From contig CAMBTF010000004.1 of assembly GCA_945870545.1 (NCBI GenBank), positions 1 to 19,503 on the forward strand: a stretch of DNA of 19,503 nt, in the 5' to 3' direction. Below the pieces are notes generated by a model. It was not told where the DNA came from, made no database searches, and saw only the letters and a list, made by a program, of their open reading frames with translations. Shown here one piece after another: positions 1 to 9,159 of the stretch (its first letter is position 1; every line of letters begins with the position of its first letter). The translations under genes were made by a program, and so were the position numbers. Source of the DNA: Akkermansia muciniphila (lineage in GTDB: Bacteria > Verrucomicrobiota > Verrucomicrobiia > Verrucomicrobiales > Akkermansiaceae).

Positions 1-1119
1 AAATACCTGATGCTGGTATTCGGTATCTTTTTCGCCACCTTCCTAATCCTCCAGCAGCTTGCCATTTTCTGCGGCCTCATGCTATGGACGACTTCCACTT
101 TGAAAAACGTCAACGCACCGATCTACGTTGTCGATCCGCAGGTCTCCCAGGTCAACGAAACCACCCCGATGCGCGATACGGATGTCGCGCGGGTGCGCTC
201 GGTATCCAATGTCCGCTGGGCAATGCCTCTCTTCAATGGTATCCAACGCGTAAAGCTCGATAACGGCGCTTTTAAGATCATCCAGCTCACCGGTATCGAC
301 TCCGCCTCGCTCGCAGGCGCCCCTGCAACCCTCGTCGCCGGTAAACTCGAAGACCTCCGCTTGCCCAATACCGTCATTATCGATGAGCTCGCGGTAAACT
401 TCCTTTCCAGCGATCCGGATAAACCCATCAAAGTCGGCGATCGATTCGAGATCAACGACATCGAGGCGCGTGTCGTAGGTATAGCCGAGTCCATGCGGTC
501 GTTCACCGGTGGCCCATACGTCTGGACTACCTACGAGCGCGCCCTTCAATACGCCCCGCCGCAGCGGAAAATGCTTTCCGCCGTGATTGCCGCACCCATG
601 CCCGGTGTTACCCTCGAAGCCGCCGCCGCGGAAATCGAAAAACAAACCGGCCTCCGCGCTTACGTGAACCGCGATTTCAGCTTCGATGCTCCCGATGACT
701 TCAACACCAAGACCGTGTTCTGGTTTGTAAAAAACACCTCCATCCCGATCTCTTTCGGCACCACCGTCATCGTCGGCCTGATTGTCGGTATCGCCATTTC
801 CTGCCAGACTTTTTATGCCTTCGTGCTCGATAATCTCAAGCACCTCGGCGCGCTCAAAGCCATGGGTATGTCGAATTTTCGCCTCAGCATGATGCTGGTC
901 ATCCAGTCCGTGACTGTCGGCATTATCGGCTTCGGCATCGGCCTGCTCGCCACCGCAGGCTTCACTTTCAGCGCGATTGAAAACGGCGCGCCATTTTTCA
1001 TGCCCACCATCATCCCCTTCGCCGTCTTCGCAGCCATCCAGCTCATCTGCCTCTTCGCAGCTAGCCTCGGTATCATCCGACTCTCGCTGTATGAACCTGC
1101 CGCTGTTTTCCGCACATGA
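1..1119 (+). CDS. ABC transporter permease, FtsX/DevC type (5' partial)
   Basis: Inner-membrane permease subunit of an ABC exporter of the MacB/DevC kind. The frame is open from base 1, and the first visible residues already lie inside the first membrane helix, so roughly 15-20 N-terminal residues are probably outside the window; the ATG at position 10 is not a convincing start. Numbering from that ATG, there is one N-terminal helix (about 1-25), a periplasmic domain of about 215 residues, then three C-terminal helices (about 245-268, 290-315, 330-358) forming the FtsX domain. The segment LGALKAMGMS between helices 2 and 3 is the typical coupling region facing the ATPase. This four-helix layout matches DevC and MacB. 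Its stop codon overlaps the ATPase start (ATGA at 1116-1119), which implies translational coupling. Substrate unknown. Confidence 0.9.
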   Translation, partial: KYLMLVFGIFFATFLILQQLAIFCGLMLWTTSTLKNVNAPIYVVDPQVSQVNETTPMRDTDVARVRSVSNVRWAMPLFNGIQRVKLDNGAFKIIQLTGIDSASLAGAPATLVAGKLEDLRLPNTVIIDELAVNFLSSDPDKPIKVGDRFEINDIEARVVGIAESMRSFTGGPYVWTTYERALQYAPPQRKMLSAVIAAPMPGVTLEAAAAEIEKQTGLRAYVNRDFSFDAPDDFNTKTVFWFVKNTSIPISFGTTVIVGLIVGIAISCQTFYAFVLDNLKHLGALKAMGMSNFRLSMMLVIQSVTVGIIGFGIGLLATAGFTFSAIENGAPFFMPTIIPFAVFAAIQLICLFAASLGIIRLSLYEPAAVFRT

Positions 1120-1865
1120 AGCCAGCCACCGATGCCATCGTCCAAGTGGAAAACGTGGAGAAGACCTTCAACTCCGGGGTCAACGCCATTCACGTGATGA
1201 AAAACGTCAGCCTCGCCGCGTATCCCGGCGAGATCCTCATGCTGGTTGGTCCATCCGGCTGCGGGAAAACCACCCTACTCTCCGCCATAGCGGGCACGCT
1301 AAAAGTCGAATCCGGCTCCATCATCGTCTTCGGCCAGCCGCTGCACAGCATGTCGGGCAGCGCACTCACCCGCTTTCGCGCCAAGAATATCGGCTTCATT
1401 TTCCAGCAGTTCAATCTCATCCCCACCCTCAGCATCGCGGAAAACGTCTCCGTCCCCCTGCTCATCCAAGGTCAATCGAATCGCCACGCTATCAAGGCAG
1501 CCCGCGAGGCGCTCGACGCCGTCGGCCTAGCAGATCGTTGGCGGGAGCGACCTAACAAACTCTCCGGTGGTCAGCAGCAACGCGTCGCCATCGCCCGCGC
1601 CCTCGTCCACCAGCCACCGCTGGTCATTTGTGATGAACCCACCGCCGCCCTCGATTCCAAGAACGGCGAAATCGTCCTAGACCTTTTCCTAAACGTCGCC
1701 CGCACACCCGGCCGCGCCGTCATCATCGTCACCCACGATAACCGCATCTTCTCCTACGCTGACCGCATCGCCCTCATGGAAGACGGCGAGATTCTCGAAG
1801 TCACCCAGCAGAGCCACAACGTCCCGCCCAAGTTCATCCACGAACACTCCATACCTACTTCTTAA
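1116..1865 (+). CDS. ABC transporter ATP-binding protein (DevA/MacB-type exporter)
   Basis: Cytoplasmic ATPase that powers the adjoining permease. All nucleotide-binding motifs are intact in 249 residues: Walker A GPSGCGKT (45-52), Q-loop FQQ (96-98), signature LSGGQ (149-153), Walker B LVICDEP (169-175) and H-loop histidine in VTHD (207). Length and motif spacing match the LolD/MacB/DevA group of single-domain ATPases. The start overlaps the permease stop by 4 bp, and no Shine-Dalgarno is visible, so translation probably depends on coupling. The residues after the H-loop look like an ordinary C-terminal tail. Family assignment is secure; the exported substrate cannot be read from the sequence. 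Confidence 0.96.
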   Translation: MKPATDAIVQVENVEKTFNSGVNAIHVMKNVSLAAYPGEILMLVGPSGCGKTTLLSAIAGTLKVESGSIIVFGQPLHSMSGSALTRFRAKNIGFIFQQFNLIPTLSIAENVSVPLLIQGQSNRHAIKAAREALDAVGLADRWRERPNKLSGGQQQRVAIARALVHQPPLVICDEPTAALDSKNGEIVLDLFLNVARTPGRAVIIVTHDNRIFSYADRIALMEDGEILEVTQQSHNVPPKFIHEHSIPTS

Positions 1866-1884
1866 CCTCAATCACCGTTTTCCC

Positions 1885-2847
1885 ATGTTCTCCAAAATAC
1901 TCCGCTATGGCACAGTCGTGGCTGCTATCGCAGGCATCTACCTCATGGTTCAAGCCCTCCAAGCCCAGACGAAAAATCAACCCGTGCTTGGCGGCGATCC
2001 ACCGGTCATGCCGCCCGCGAAACCCTTTAAGCAAAGCGTCGCCGCCACAGGGATTCTTGAAGCCTTGAGCGAAAATGTAGCCATCGGCGTGCCCTTGCCG
2101 GGACTCGTGACGGAGGTGATGGTGAAGGTCAACGACCGCGTGAAGAAAAACCAGCCGCTGATGAAACTCGACGACCGGGATCTGCTCGCGGAGCAGCTTT
2201 CTAACAAAGCCCAGCAGGAAATCTCACGCGCCCAGATCACAGTCAGCGAGGCGCAGCTCGCGAAGCTGGAGTCCCAGCTCCAGCGCCTCAACTCCATCAC
2301 CGACAGCCGCGCCGTCAGCCAAGATGAGCTGGAAAACCGCAGGCAGGATGTGGCCGTTTCCCAGGCACAGCTCGCCGCCGCGAAGGCACAGCTCGCCGCG
2401 GCGGAAACCGCGATGGAGCGCATCAATCTGCTCATCGAGCGGCTCACCGTCCGCGCGCCCCGCGAAGGCACGATCATCCAGGTCAATGTCCGCGCCGGGG
2501 AATACGCCGCCACTTCCCCGAAGAGCCCGGCCATGATTTTGGGTGAAACCGAGAGGCTCCAGGTGCGCGCCGACATCGATGAACAGAACGCCACCCGCAT
2601 CCGCGCGGGGCAGGCGGCGTTCGGTTATCTCAAGGGCGATCCGACCATCACCTTTCCGCTCGAATTCATCCGCATCGAGCCCTATGTGATCCCGAAAGTT
2701 TCCCTCACCGGCTCCAGCACCGAGCGGGTCGATACCCGCGTGCTGCAGATCATCTACTCCCTGGATCGCCCGAAAGATCCGCCGCTCTACGTCGGCCAGC
2801 AGGTCGATGTGTTCATCGAAGCCCCCGACCGCCACAGGAAACAATGA
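1885..2847 (+). CDS. HlyD-family membrane fusion (periplasmic adaptor) protein
   Basis: Periplasmic adaptor joining the inner-membrane ABC pair to the outer-membrane channel. The 320 residues show an N-terminal anchor helix (about 8-27), a first lipoyl half (about 52-98, with GLVTEVMVKVNDRVKKNQ), an alanine/glutamine-rich coiled-coil hairpin (about 100-188), the returning lipoyl half (RAPREGTIIQVNVRAGE, 190-206) and a beta-barrel-like C-terminus ending near YVGQQVDVFIEA. The phrase RVDTRVLQIIYSL is, from memory, typical of DevB-like adaptors that pair with DevC/DevA, which fits the two upstream genes. It starts 19 bp after the ATPase stop, has no clear ribosome-binding site, and overlaps the next gene by 4 bp. 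Confidence 0.93.
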   Translation: MFSKILRYGTVVAAIAGIYLMVQALQAQTKNQPVLGGDPPVMPPAKPFKQSVAATGILEALSENVAIGVPLPGLVTEVMVKVNDRVKKNQPLMKLDDRDLLAEQLSNKAQQEISRAQITVSEAQLAKLESQLQRLNSITDSRAVSQDELENRRQDVAVSQAQLAAAKAQLAAAETAMERINLLIERLTVRAPREGTIIQVNVRAGEYAATSPKSPAMILGETERLQVRADIDEQNATRIRAGQAAFGYLKGDPTITFPLEFIRIEPYVIPKVSLTGSSTERVDTRVLQIIYSLDRPKDPPLYVGQQVDVFIEAPDRHRKQ

Positions 2848-4244
2848 ACCCGCGTCTCCTCGTTTTTCCCGGATTCCTGTTGCTGGCCTCATGCATGGTC
2901 GGCCCCGATTTCCAGCTTCCCGGAGCTTCCGGTGGCACGAAATGGAAACAGTCACCATCCGCCGCCGCCGCGTCCCTGCCCGACAACTGGTGGCGCCTGT
3001 TCAACGACCGCGAGCTGACCCGCCTTGTGGATCGCGCCCTCGTCGCGAACAACGACCTCGCCGCCGCCAGGGCGCGGGTGGAAACTTCGCGCGCCTTGGT
3101 GGGCTTGGATCGCGCGAAACTTTTTCCCACCCTCGATCTAACAGGTTCCGCTGGAATCAACCGGTCATCCAGCGATGCCCTCGGAGCGAACCTTCCTCCG
3201 GGAGCGAGCGTCCCCCTGGAACAACAGCGCTACCGCAGCACCTTCGACCTCGCCTACGATCCGGATCTCTGGGGCAGAAACAAGCGCGCCATCGAAGCCT
3301 CGTCCGCTCAGGCCGCCGCCGCGGAGGCGCTGCTCGATTCGCAACGTCTCGGCATCGCCACGGAGGTGGCGCGGCAGTATTTCCTCCTGCGCGGTCTCGA
3401 TGCGCAGGCCGCCGTCCTGAAGAGCACCATCAAAAGCCGCCAGGACTCGCTCGATATCCAGAAATCCCGCACAGATGCGGGCTTGGATGATGGCATCGCA
3501 ACCAGCCGCGCCCGCACGGAACTCGAACTCGCCCACAACGACCTCAGCCTCGTCCAGCGCCAGCGCGGCTCGGCGGAACACGCGCTTGCCGTGCTTTGCG
3601 GGACGGTCCCATCCGGATTTTCCATCGGTGCGCACAAAACCGAAACCACGCTTCCCGACATCCGCCCCGGCCTTCCCGCGCAAGTCCTCCACCGCCGCCC
3701 CGACGTGCGCGCCGCCGAGCAGAATCTCCGCGCCGCCTGCGCCGAAATCGGGATCGCGGAGGCCGCGTTCTACCCGAATTTCAGCCTCACCGCGAGCGGC
3801 GGATTCGAGTCGATCGATGTCGCGCGGTTTCTCGATTGGGAAAACAGGGTGCTCTCCCTCGGTGCCGGAGTCGCGGCTCCGATTTTCCGCGGCGGTGCGA
3901 ACAAGGCGAACTATCAGGCCGCCCGCAGCCGTTACGACGAGGCGCTCGCCGCCTACCGCCAGTCCTTGCTCATCGCCTTGCGCGAAGTGGAGGATGCCCT
4001 TGTCGATCTCAAGGGTCTCGCGAAATCACGGGCCTCGCTGGAGGGCGCGCTTAAGAGTTCCATGGAAACGAAAGGCCTCTCCCAGGAACGCTACGACAAA
4101 GGTCTCACCAGCTATTTCGAAGTGGTCGATGCCGAGCGCGGCGTGCTCCAGATCCAGCTTTCACTCAGCCGGCTCCATGCCGACCAGCGCATCACTCTCG
4201 CCGCCCTCGCCAAAGCCCTCGGCGGCGGCTGGAGCGGAAAATGA
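2844..4244 (+). CDS. NodT/TolC-type outer-membrane efflux lipoprotein
   Basis: Outer-membrane channel of the tripartite exporter. The N-terminus is a lipoprotein signal with lipobox LLASC and the lipidated cysteine at residue 17, followed by MVGPDFQLP, the usual CxVGPDY-like opening of NodT-family factors. The 466-residue body has the two outer-membrane-efflux repeats: long helices rich in Ala/Arg/Glu with turns such as FPTLDLTGSAG in the first half and FYPNFSLTASGGF in the second, then APIFRGGANKANYQAA. AGGA lies 4 bp upstream of the start (2836-2839), and the ATG overlaps the adaptor stop. Having the channel in the same operon suggests a dedicated complex rather than a shared TolC. No convincing terminator follows in the 124-bp gap to the next gene. 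Confidence 0.95.
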   Translation: MNPRLLVFPGFLLLASCMVGPDFQLPGASGGTKWKQSPSAAAASLPDNWWRLFNDRELTRLVDRALVANNDLAAARARVETSRALVGLDRAKLFPTLDLTGSAGINRSSSDALGANLPPGASVPLEQQRYRSTFDLAYDPDLWGRNKRAIEASSAQAAAAEALLDSQRLGIATEVARQYFLLRGLDAQAAVLKSTIKSRQDSLDIQKSRTDAGLDDGIATSRARTELELAHNDLSLVQRQRGSAEHALAVLCGTVPSGFSIGAHKTETTLPDIRPGLPAQVLHRRPDVRAAEQNLRAACAEIGIAEAAFYPNFSLTASGGFESIDVARFLDWENRVLSLGAGVAAPIFRGGANKANYQAARSRYDEALAAYRQSLLIALREVEDALVDLKGLAKSRASLEGALKSSMETKGLSQERYDKGLTSYFEVVDAERGVLQIQLSLSRLHADQRITLAALAKALGGGWSGK

Positions 4245-4368
4245 AAATCTGGCATGGCCGGAAGGTTGTGGAGGCCGTCACAGGATTTTTCAGCCGAGAG
4301 GTTAGGTGTTGAAAGCCCGCCCGCCGTGCCCCACATTCACGCACCCCGTAACGAGAATGCCGTAAAGT

Positions 4369-7062
4369 ATGAAAAAGATGATGAAGATGATGAAAATGAT
4401 GGCAATCCCCACTCTCGCAGCGGGAGCCGCATGGGGGCAGGGGGAATTTGATGCCGTAGAGCGCGGTAAGGAAGTCTTCGAGTCGATGGGCTGTATCGTC
4501 TGCCACTCGATCGCAAAGGACGATCTCTCCGCCAAGACCGGCCCGAATCTCCACGGACTTTTCCTCACCGAACCTCGGGAGCGCGAGGCCGCCGTCCCCG
4601 CCACCGGCGAGAAGAAAAAGGTGAAGGCCGATAAGGCGTATTTCACCGAGTCCGTCCGCAAGTCGTGGCACTTGCTCGCCGTCTCGGAAAAAGGCGATAC
4701 GAAAGGCACGGCCTACGGCGCGATCATGCCCATCTATCCGCCCGAGGTCATTGACGACGAGGATCTGAACGCGGTCTGGCACTACGTTCGGACGCTGGCG
4801 GACGGTTACGCAGCCGGCCCCGCGCAAGTGATGCTCAACAAGAAGGACGCACCGCCCGCCTCATCGCCGCTTGCCATTACCGGCGAAGAATCCGTCGCCG
4901 ACCGCGCCCGCGTGTTCCGCGTGGCGATGCCTGGCACCAGCGGCCGCGCAGTCGCCGTCGGCCTGACCAACGGCATGAGCTATGCCTTCGATCCGCGTTT
5001 CCTCTCCGTCCGGAAAATCTGGAGCGGCGGTTTCCTCAACCTCAAGGAGGAGCGCACCGTCCGCGGCGGGAAAGCTTCCTTTCCCGGTAGCGGCGCGAAG
5101 GTCCACCTTGAAGGCGGCCCACTGCTCGCAGCGCTGACTATCGGCGGCGAAGTCGTGGATTTCGAGTTCAAGGAATCCGACATGGACGATTCCGAAGCCC
5201 AGATCAAAACCCTCAACGACAAGGCCGATCACCTCGACCGCCTCGCCGCGCTCGACGCGGAATACCTCGGACACCAACTCACTCCGAAAACCGGCGAGCC
5301 GAGCTTCCGTTTCCGCGTCGGGAAAAACACCCTCACCCAGGATGTCCGGATCACGGACGGCGGGGAAATCAGCATCGTGGTGCGCGGCAAAATCGACCAA
5401 CCGCAATCCTTCCGCCTGCGTGCCGATGGCCTCACCGATGTTCGCGTCGAGGGCGGCGAGATGAAGGACAATGTCTGGACTCTTCCGGTTTCTGCCGATG
5501 GTAAATCCCACACGCTCAAAGCCCGCTTCGACGGCAGCCTTGCCGCCAGGCAGCAACTCCCGCGTGGCGAGGACTGGGCACCGCAGCCCGTGGTCATCAA
5601 GCCCTCGGAACCCGGCCAGAAACCGCTGGAACTGCCCGCCGGTTACTCCGCACTGACATGGGCGCCGCCACTCGATCTCTTCGGGCGCCTACAGCTTTTC
5701 GAACCCACCGGCATCGCCATCGCCAAGGACGGCACCATCGTCGTCTCCACCCGCACCGCCGGCGTGTGGCGCATCCGCGACGGAAAATGGTCGCTGTTCG
5801 CGGAAAACGCCTACGAATCGCTCGGTGTGGTGATCGAGGATGAAAAGGGTGACAGAATCGTCATTTCCCAGAAACCGGAGATCACCCGCCTCATCGATAC
5901 GGATGGCGACGGACGTGCAGATAAGTTCGACACGCTCTGCGACGATTTCGGCTTCCACGGCAACTACCACGAATACACCCACGGCCCCGTCCGCGATCAG
6001 GTGGGGAACTATTATTTCCTGCTCAACCTCTGCCACGACAAATACAATGAAAAGACCTCATGGCGCGCGGGCGGCCCGTATATGGGTTCCATGGAAGGCT
6101 TCCGCGGCTGGGCTTGCCGGGTGACTCCCGAAGGGAAATTCGAACCCTACGCAAACGGCCTCCGCAGCCCGGCAGGCGTCGGCTTCGATCCCGAAGGCCG
6201 CCTTTGGTACGCTGAGAACCAGGGCGAATTCGTCGGCTCCTCAAAGTGGGTGCCGCTGGAGCAGGGGAAATTCTACGGCCACCTTTCAGGCCTCGTCAGC
6301 CTGCCGCGCATGACCCCGGAATCCCCGGAAATCCAATACCCGCTCTGGAAGGAAAAGCTCCGCAAGGGCGCCATCTGGCTGCCGCATGGCAAGCTTTCCA
6401 ACTCTCCCGGCAACCCGGCGTGGGACACCACCGGCGGGAAATTCGGCGTCCACCAAGGCCAGGTTTTCATCGGCGACCAGACGCTTTCGACCATGTTCCG
6501 CATCGTCACCGAGAAAGTGAACGGCGAGGATCAGGGCTGCGTGGTTCCCTTCGCGCGCGGCATGTCCTCGGGCGTGATGCGCCCCGTTTTCCTTCCGGAC
6601 GGCAGCCTCCTCGTCGGCCAAACCGGACGCGGCTGGGCTACGACCGGCGGCAGCTTGGACAAGCTCCAACAGATCGTGTGGGATGGGAAAACCATCGCGG
6701 CGGATATCCAGAGCGTGACGGCCGCGAAGGACGGTTTCACCCTCCGTTTCACCAAACCGCTCGCGGCGGATGTCACCAACGAGGCGCTCGCAGCGAAGTT
6801 CAAGATGTCGTCCTGGTTCTACACGAACGACGAGAAATATGGCTCGCCTCAACATGACGAGCGCGTCGAATCCCTCGCCAATACTGAAATTTCAGCCGAC
6901 CGCCTTTCCGTCACGCTCAAGCCCGCCGGTTTCGGCCAAGGCGACAAGTGGCTCGTCCGCATCTACCACATCCATCTCACCAATACCGCCGGCCTGTTCG
7001 GTGAAGCGCCGGTTTGGAAAGCTCTGGAAACATACTACACCCTCAACGCGATCCCAAAATAA
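4369..7062 (+). CDS. secreted cytochrome c fused to a beta-propeller (PVC-type) protein
   Basis: Large periplasmic multidomain redox protein of 897 residues. A Met/Lys-rich N-terminus and a short hydrophobic stretch ending near AAGAAWGQG look like a signal peptide. A class I cytochrome c domain follows (about 27-145): haem motif CIVCH at 42-46, GPNLHGLF at 58-65, and the likely axial methionine in GAIMPIYP (Met120). Residues about 150-420 form a beta-rich region I cannot place firmly; it may correspond to the DUF6797-like segment seen in related PVC proteins. From about 422 (LPAGYSAL) to 800 is a beta-propeller resembling sugar/sorbosone dehydrogenases, with a calcium-loop-like DTDGDGRADKFD at 510. 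The last 100 residues look like the C-terminal beta-sandwich common in these proteins. Substrate unknown; electron transfer from a propeller-bound oxidation to the haem is inferred. The start codon is ambiguous (see findings). Confidence 0.85.
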   Translation: MKKMMKMMKMMAIPTLAAGAAWGQGEFDAVERGKEVFESMGCIVCHSIAKDDLSAKTGPNLHGLFLTEPREREAAVPATGEKKKVKADKAYFTESVRKSWHLLAVSEKGDTKGTAYGAIMPIYPPEVIDDEDLNAVWHYVRTLADGYAAGPAQVMLNKKDAPPASSPLAITGEESVADRARVFRVAMPGTSGRAVAVGLTNGMSYAFDPRFLSVRKIWSGGFLNLKEERTVRGGKASFPGSGAKVHLEGGPLLAALTIGGEVVDFEFKESDMDDSEAQIKTLNDKADHLDRLAALDAEYLGHQLTPKTGEPSFRFRVGKNTLTQDVRITDGGEISIVVRGKIDQPQSFRLRADGLTDVRVEGGEMKDNVWTLPVSADGKSHTLKARFDGSLAARQQLPRGEDWAPQPVVIKPSEPGQKPLELPAGYSALTWAPPLDLFGRLQLFEPTGIAIAKDGTIVVSTRTAGVWRIRDGKWSLFAENAYESLGVVIEDEKGDRIVISQKPEITRLIDTDGDGRADKFDTLCDDFGFHGNYHEYTHGPVRDQVGNYYFLLNLCHDKYNEKTSWRAGGPYMGSMEGFRGWACRVTPEGKFEPYANGLRSPAGVGFDPEGRLWYAENQGEFVGSSKWVPLEQGKFYGHLSGLVSLPRMTPESPEIQYPLWKEKLRKGAIWLPHGKLSNSPGNPAWDTTGGKFGVHQGQVFIGDQTLSTMFRIVTEKVNGEDQGCVVPFARGMSSGVMRPVFLPDGSLLVGQTGRGWATTGGSLDKLQQIVWDGKTIAADIQSVTAAKDGFTLRFTKPLAADVTNEALAAKFKMSSWFYTNDEKYGSPQHDERVESLANTEISADRLSVTLKPAGFGQGDKWLVRIYHIHLTNTAGLFGEAPVWKALETYYTLNAIPK

Positions 7063-7182
7063 GATGTCCCTCCACCTCGTGTGAAGCGGCCCCGCCAAAT
7101 GCAGCCAGAGCCTGGTTTTTAACTTCGCTTTTCGCCATTGCCCCCGGCGGGGTGACTCCCTAACTTCGCGGGAGTTTCTACC

Positions 7183-9150
7183 ATGAACTCCAAAAAATCT
7201 AAAAAAGCTGCCACTGACCACGCCGCCGAACTTGCGTGCGTCCGCAAGCCCTCCAAAGAGTTTTCCAAGAAAGCCCGCATCGGATCGATGGCGGAGTATG
7301 AGAAGCTCTACAAACAATCCATCGAGAAGCCCGAGAAATTCTGGGCGTCCGAGGCGAAGGAACTGTTCTGGCAGAAACCCTTTTCGAAAGTCCTGAAATG
7401 GAAGGCTCCCGACGTGGAGTGGTTCCTCGGCGGGAAACTCAATGTCGCGGAGAACTGCGTGGATCGCCACGCCTTCGGACCGCGCGCGAACAAGGCCGCG
7501 ATCATCTGGGAGGGCGAGCCCGGCGACAAACGCACCATCACCTACTCGCAGCTCCACCGCGAGGTCTGCAAGTTCGCTAACGTCATGCTCGCGCGCGGCG
7601 TGAAAGCCAAAGACCGCGTCCTCATCTACATGCCCATGATCCCCGAGGCCGCCATCGCCATGCTGGCCTGCGCGCGGATCGGCGCGGTCCACAACGTCGT
7701 CTTCGGCGGCTTCGCTTCCGAGGCCATCCTCGACCGGCTCGAGGACTCGGTAGCCACTGCCGTCATCACCGCCGACGGTGGCTGGCGGCGGGGAAAAGTC
7801 GTTTCCCTCAAGCCCGCCGTGGACGAGGCGCTGCGCAAATACGACAAGATCGAGAACATCTTCGTCGTCCGCCGCACGGAAAACGCGATCTCCATGAAGG
7901 ATGGCCGCGATCACTGGTGGCATGAGGAAATGGAAACCGCTTCCGCGAAACACGAGCCAAAGGGCTTCGATTCCGAGCACCCTCTTTTTATCCTCTACAC
8001 CTCCGGTTCCACCGGGAAACCCAAGGGCATCCTCCACACCTCCGGCGGTTATCTCACCGGCACCTACTCCACCTGCAAATACATCTTCGATATGCGCGAC
8101 GAGGACGTTTACTGGTGCACCGCCGATGTCGGCTGGATCACCGGCCACTCCTACATCGTTTACGGCCCGCTCGCCAACGGCGTCACCCAAGTGATGTACG
8201 AAGGCGCGCCAAACGAGCCGGACTTCGGCCGCTTCTGGAAAATGATCGAGGAACACCGCGTCACCATTTTCTACACCGCCCCCACCGCGATCCGCGCCTT
8301 CATCAAGGCCGGCGACCATTTCCCCGAAAAACACGACCTCTCCTCACTCCGTCTCCTCGGCTCCGTCGGCGAGCCGATCAACCCCGAGGCATGGGCATGG
8401 TATCACGAGAAAATCGGCGGCGGCCGCTGCCCCATCGTGGACACCTGGTGGCAAACGGAAACCGGCGCGATCCTCATTTCCCCGCTCCCCGGCGCCACAC
8501 CCTGCATCCCCGGAACCGCCACCCGCCCGTTCTTTGGAATCGACGCCGCCATCCTTGATGACGCCGGAAATGAATGCCCGCCCAACGTCGACGGCCGCCT
8601 CGTGATCCGCAAGCCGTGGCCCTCCATGACCCGCACGATCCACGGCGATAAGGCGCGTTTCAAAAAGACCTACTTCTCCGACTATCCCGGCATCTACACC
8701 GCCGGCGATGGTGCCCGGCGCGACAAGAAAGGCAATTTCTGGATCATCGGACGCCTCGATGACGTACTCAATGTCTCCGGCCACCGCCTCGGCACCGCCG
8801 AGATCGAGAGCGCCCTGGTCGCCCACCCCGCCGTCGCGGAAGCCGCCGTCGTCGGCCGTCCCCACGACCTCAAAGGGCAGGCCGTCGCGGCTTTCGTAAC
8901 TTTAAAAATCGGCTACGAAATCTCCGTGGAACTAGAGAAAGAACTCCGCGACCACGTCGGCCACGTGATCGGCGCCATCGCCAAACCCGATGACATCCAT
9001 TTCACTCCGGCCTTGCCAAAAACACGCTCGGGGAAAATTATACGGCGTTTGCTTAAGGAACTAGTAACCACCGGCGACATCACGGGAAGCGTCACCACGC
9101 TCGAGGATATGAGCGTGATCGATCATCTCAGAATTCTACTAAAGAAGTAA
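7183..9150 (+). CDS. acs: acetyl-CoA synthetase (AMP-forming)
   Basis: Cytoplasmic enzyme that converts acetate, ATP and CoA into acetyl-CoA, AMP and pyrophosphate, via acetyl-adenylate. The 655 residues match the family's usual length (about 650). Visible motifs are the phosphate-binding loop [11 protein letters not shown] (272-282), [21 protein letters not shown] (310-330), WWQTETG (422-428) with the Trp expected in the acetate pocket, the hinge region [20 protein letters not shown], and PKTRSGKI near the end, whose Lys618 aligns with the lysine acetylated by Pat-type enzymes in other bacteria. A GGGAG ribosome-binding site lies 8 bp before the ATG. It probably supports growth on acetate and may be co-transcribed with the coiled-coil gene 9 bp downstream. 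No defects seen. Confidence 0.97.
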   Translation: MNSKKSKKAATDHAAELACVRKPSKEFSKKARIGSMAEYEKLYKQSIEKPEKFWASEAKELFWQKPFSKVLKWKAPDVEWFLGGKLNVAENCVDRHAFGPRANKAAIIWEGEPGDKRTITYSQLHREVCKFANVMLARGVKAKDRVLIYMPMIPEAAIAMLACARIGAVHNVVFGGFASEAILDRLEDSVATAVITADGGWRRGKVVSLKPAVDEALRKYDKIENIFVVRRTENAISMKDGRDHWWHEEMETASAKHEPKGFDSEHPLFILYTSGSTGKPKGILHTSGGYLTGTYSTCKYIFDMRDEDVYWCTADVGWITGHSYIVYGPLANGVTQVMYEGAPNEPDFGRFWKMIEEHRVTIFYTAPTAIRAFIKAGDHFPEKHDLSSLRLLGSVGEPINPEAWAWYHEKIGGGRCPIVDTWWQTETGAILISPLPGATPCIPGTATRPFFGIDAAILDDAGNECPPNVDGRLVIRKPWPSMTRTIHGDKARFKKTYFSDYPGIYTAGDGARRDKKGNFWIIGRLDDVLNVSGHRLGTAEIESALVAHPAVAEAAVVGRPHDLKGQAVAAFVTLKIGYEISVELEKELRDHVGHVIGAIAKPDDIHFTPALPKTRSGKIIRRLLKELVTTGDITGSVTTLEDMSVIDHLRILLKK

Positions 9151-9159
9151 TTCCCCGAA

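Noticed and set aside
82..843. A 253-codon minus-strand open frame opposite the permease
   Set aside because: Antisense to a convincing FtsX-type permease; low-complexity Gly/Asp-rich product.
7103..7120. Small stem AGCCAG/CTGGTT followed by five T residues, after the cytochrome gene
   Set aside because: A 3-base loop, one G-T pair and only 6 bp make it too weak to call a terminator, though it lies where one would be expected.
7143..7154. CCCC-CGGC-GGGG mini-hairpin upstream of acs
   Set aside because: Four-base arms in G+C-rich DNA are expected by chance and no T tract follows.
6892..8334. A 480-codon open frame on the minus strand opposite the cytochrome and acs genes
   Set aside because: It lies antisense to two well-conserved genes and its translation has the Gly/Asp/Val-rich composition produced by reading high-G+C codons backwards; no domain is recognisable.
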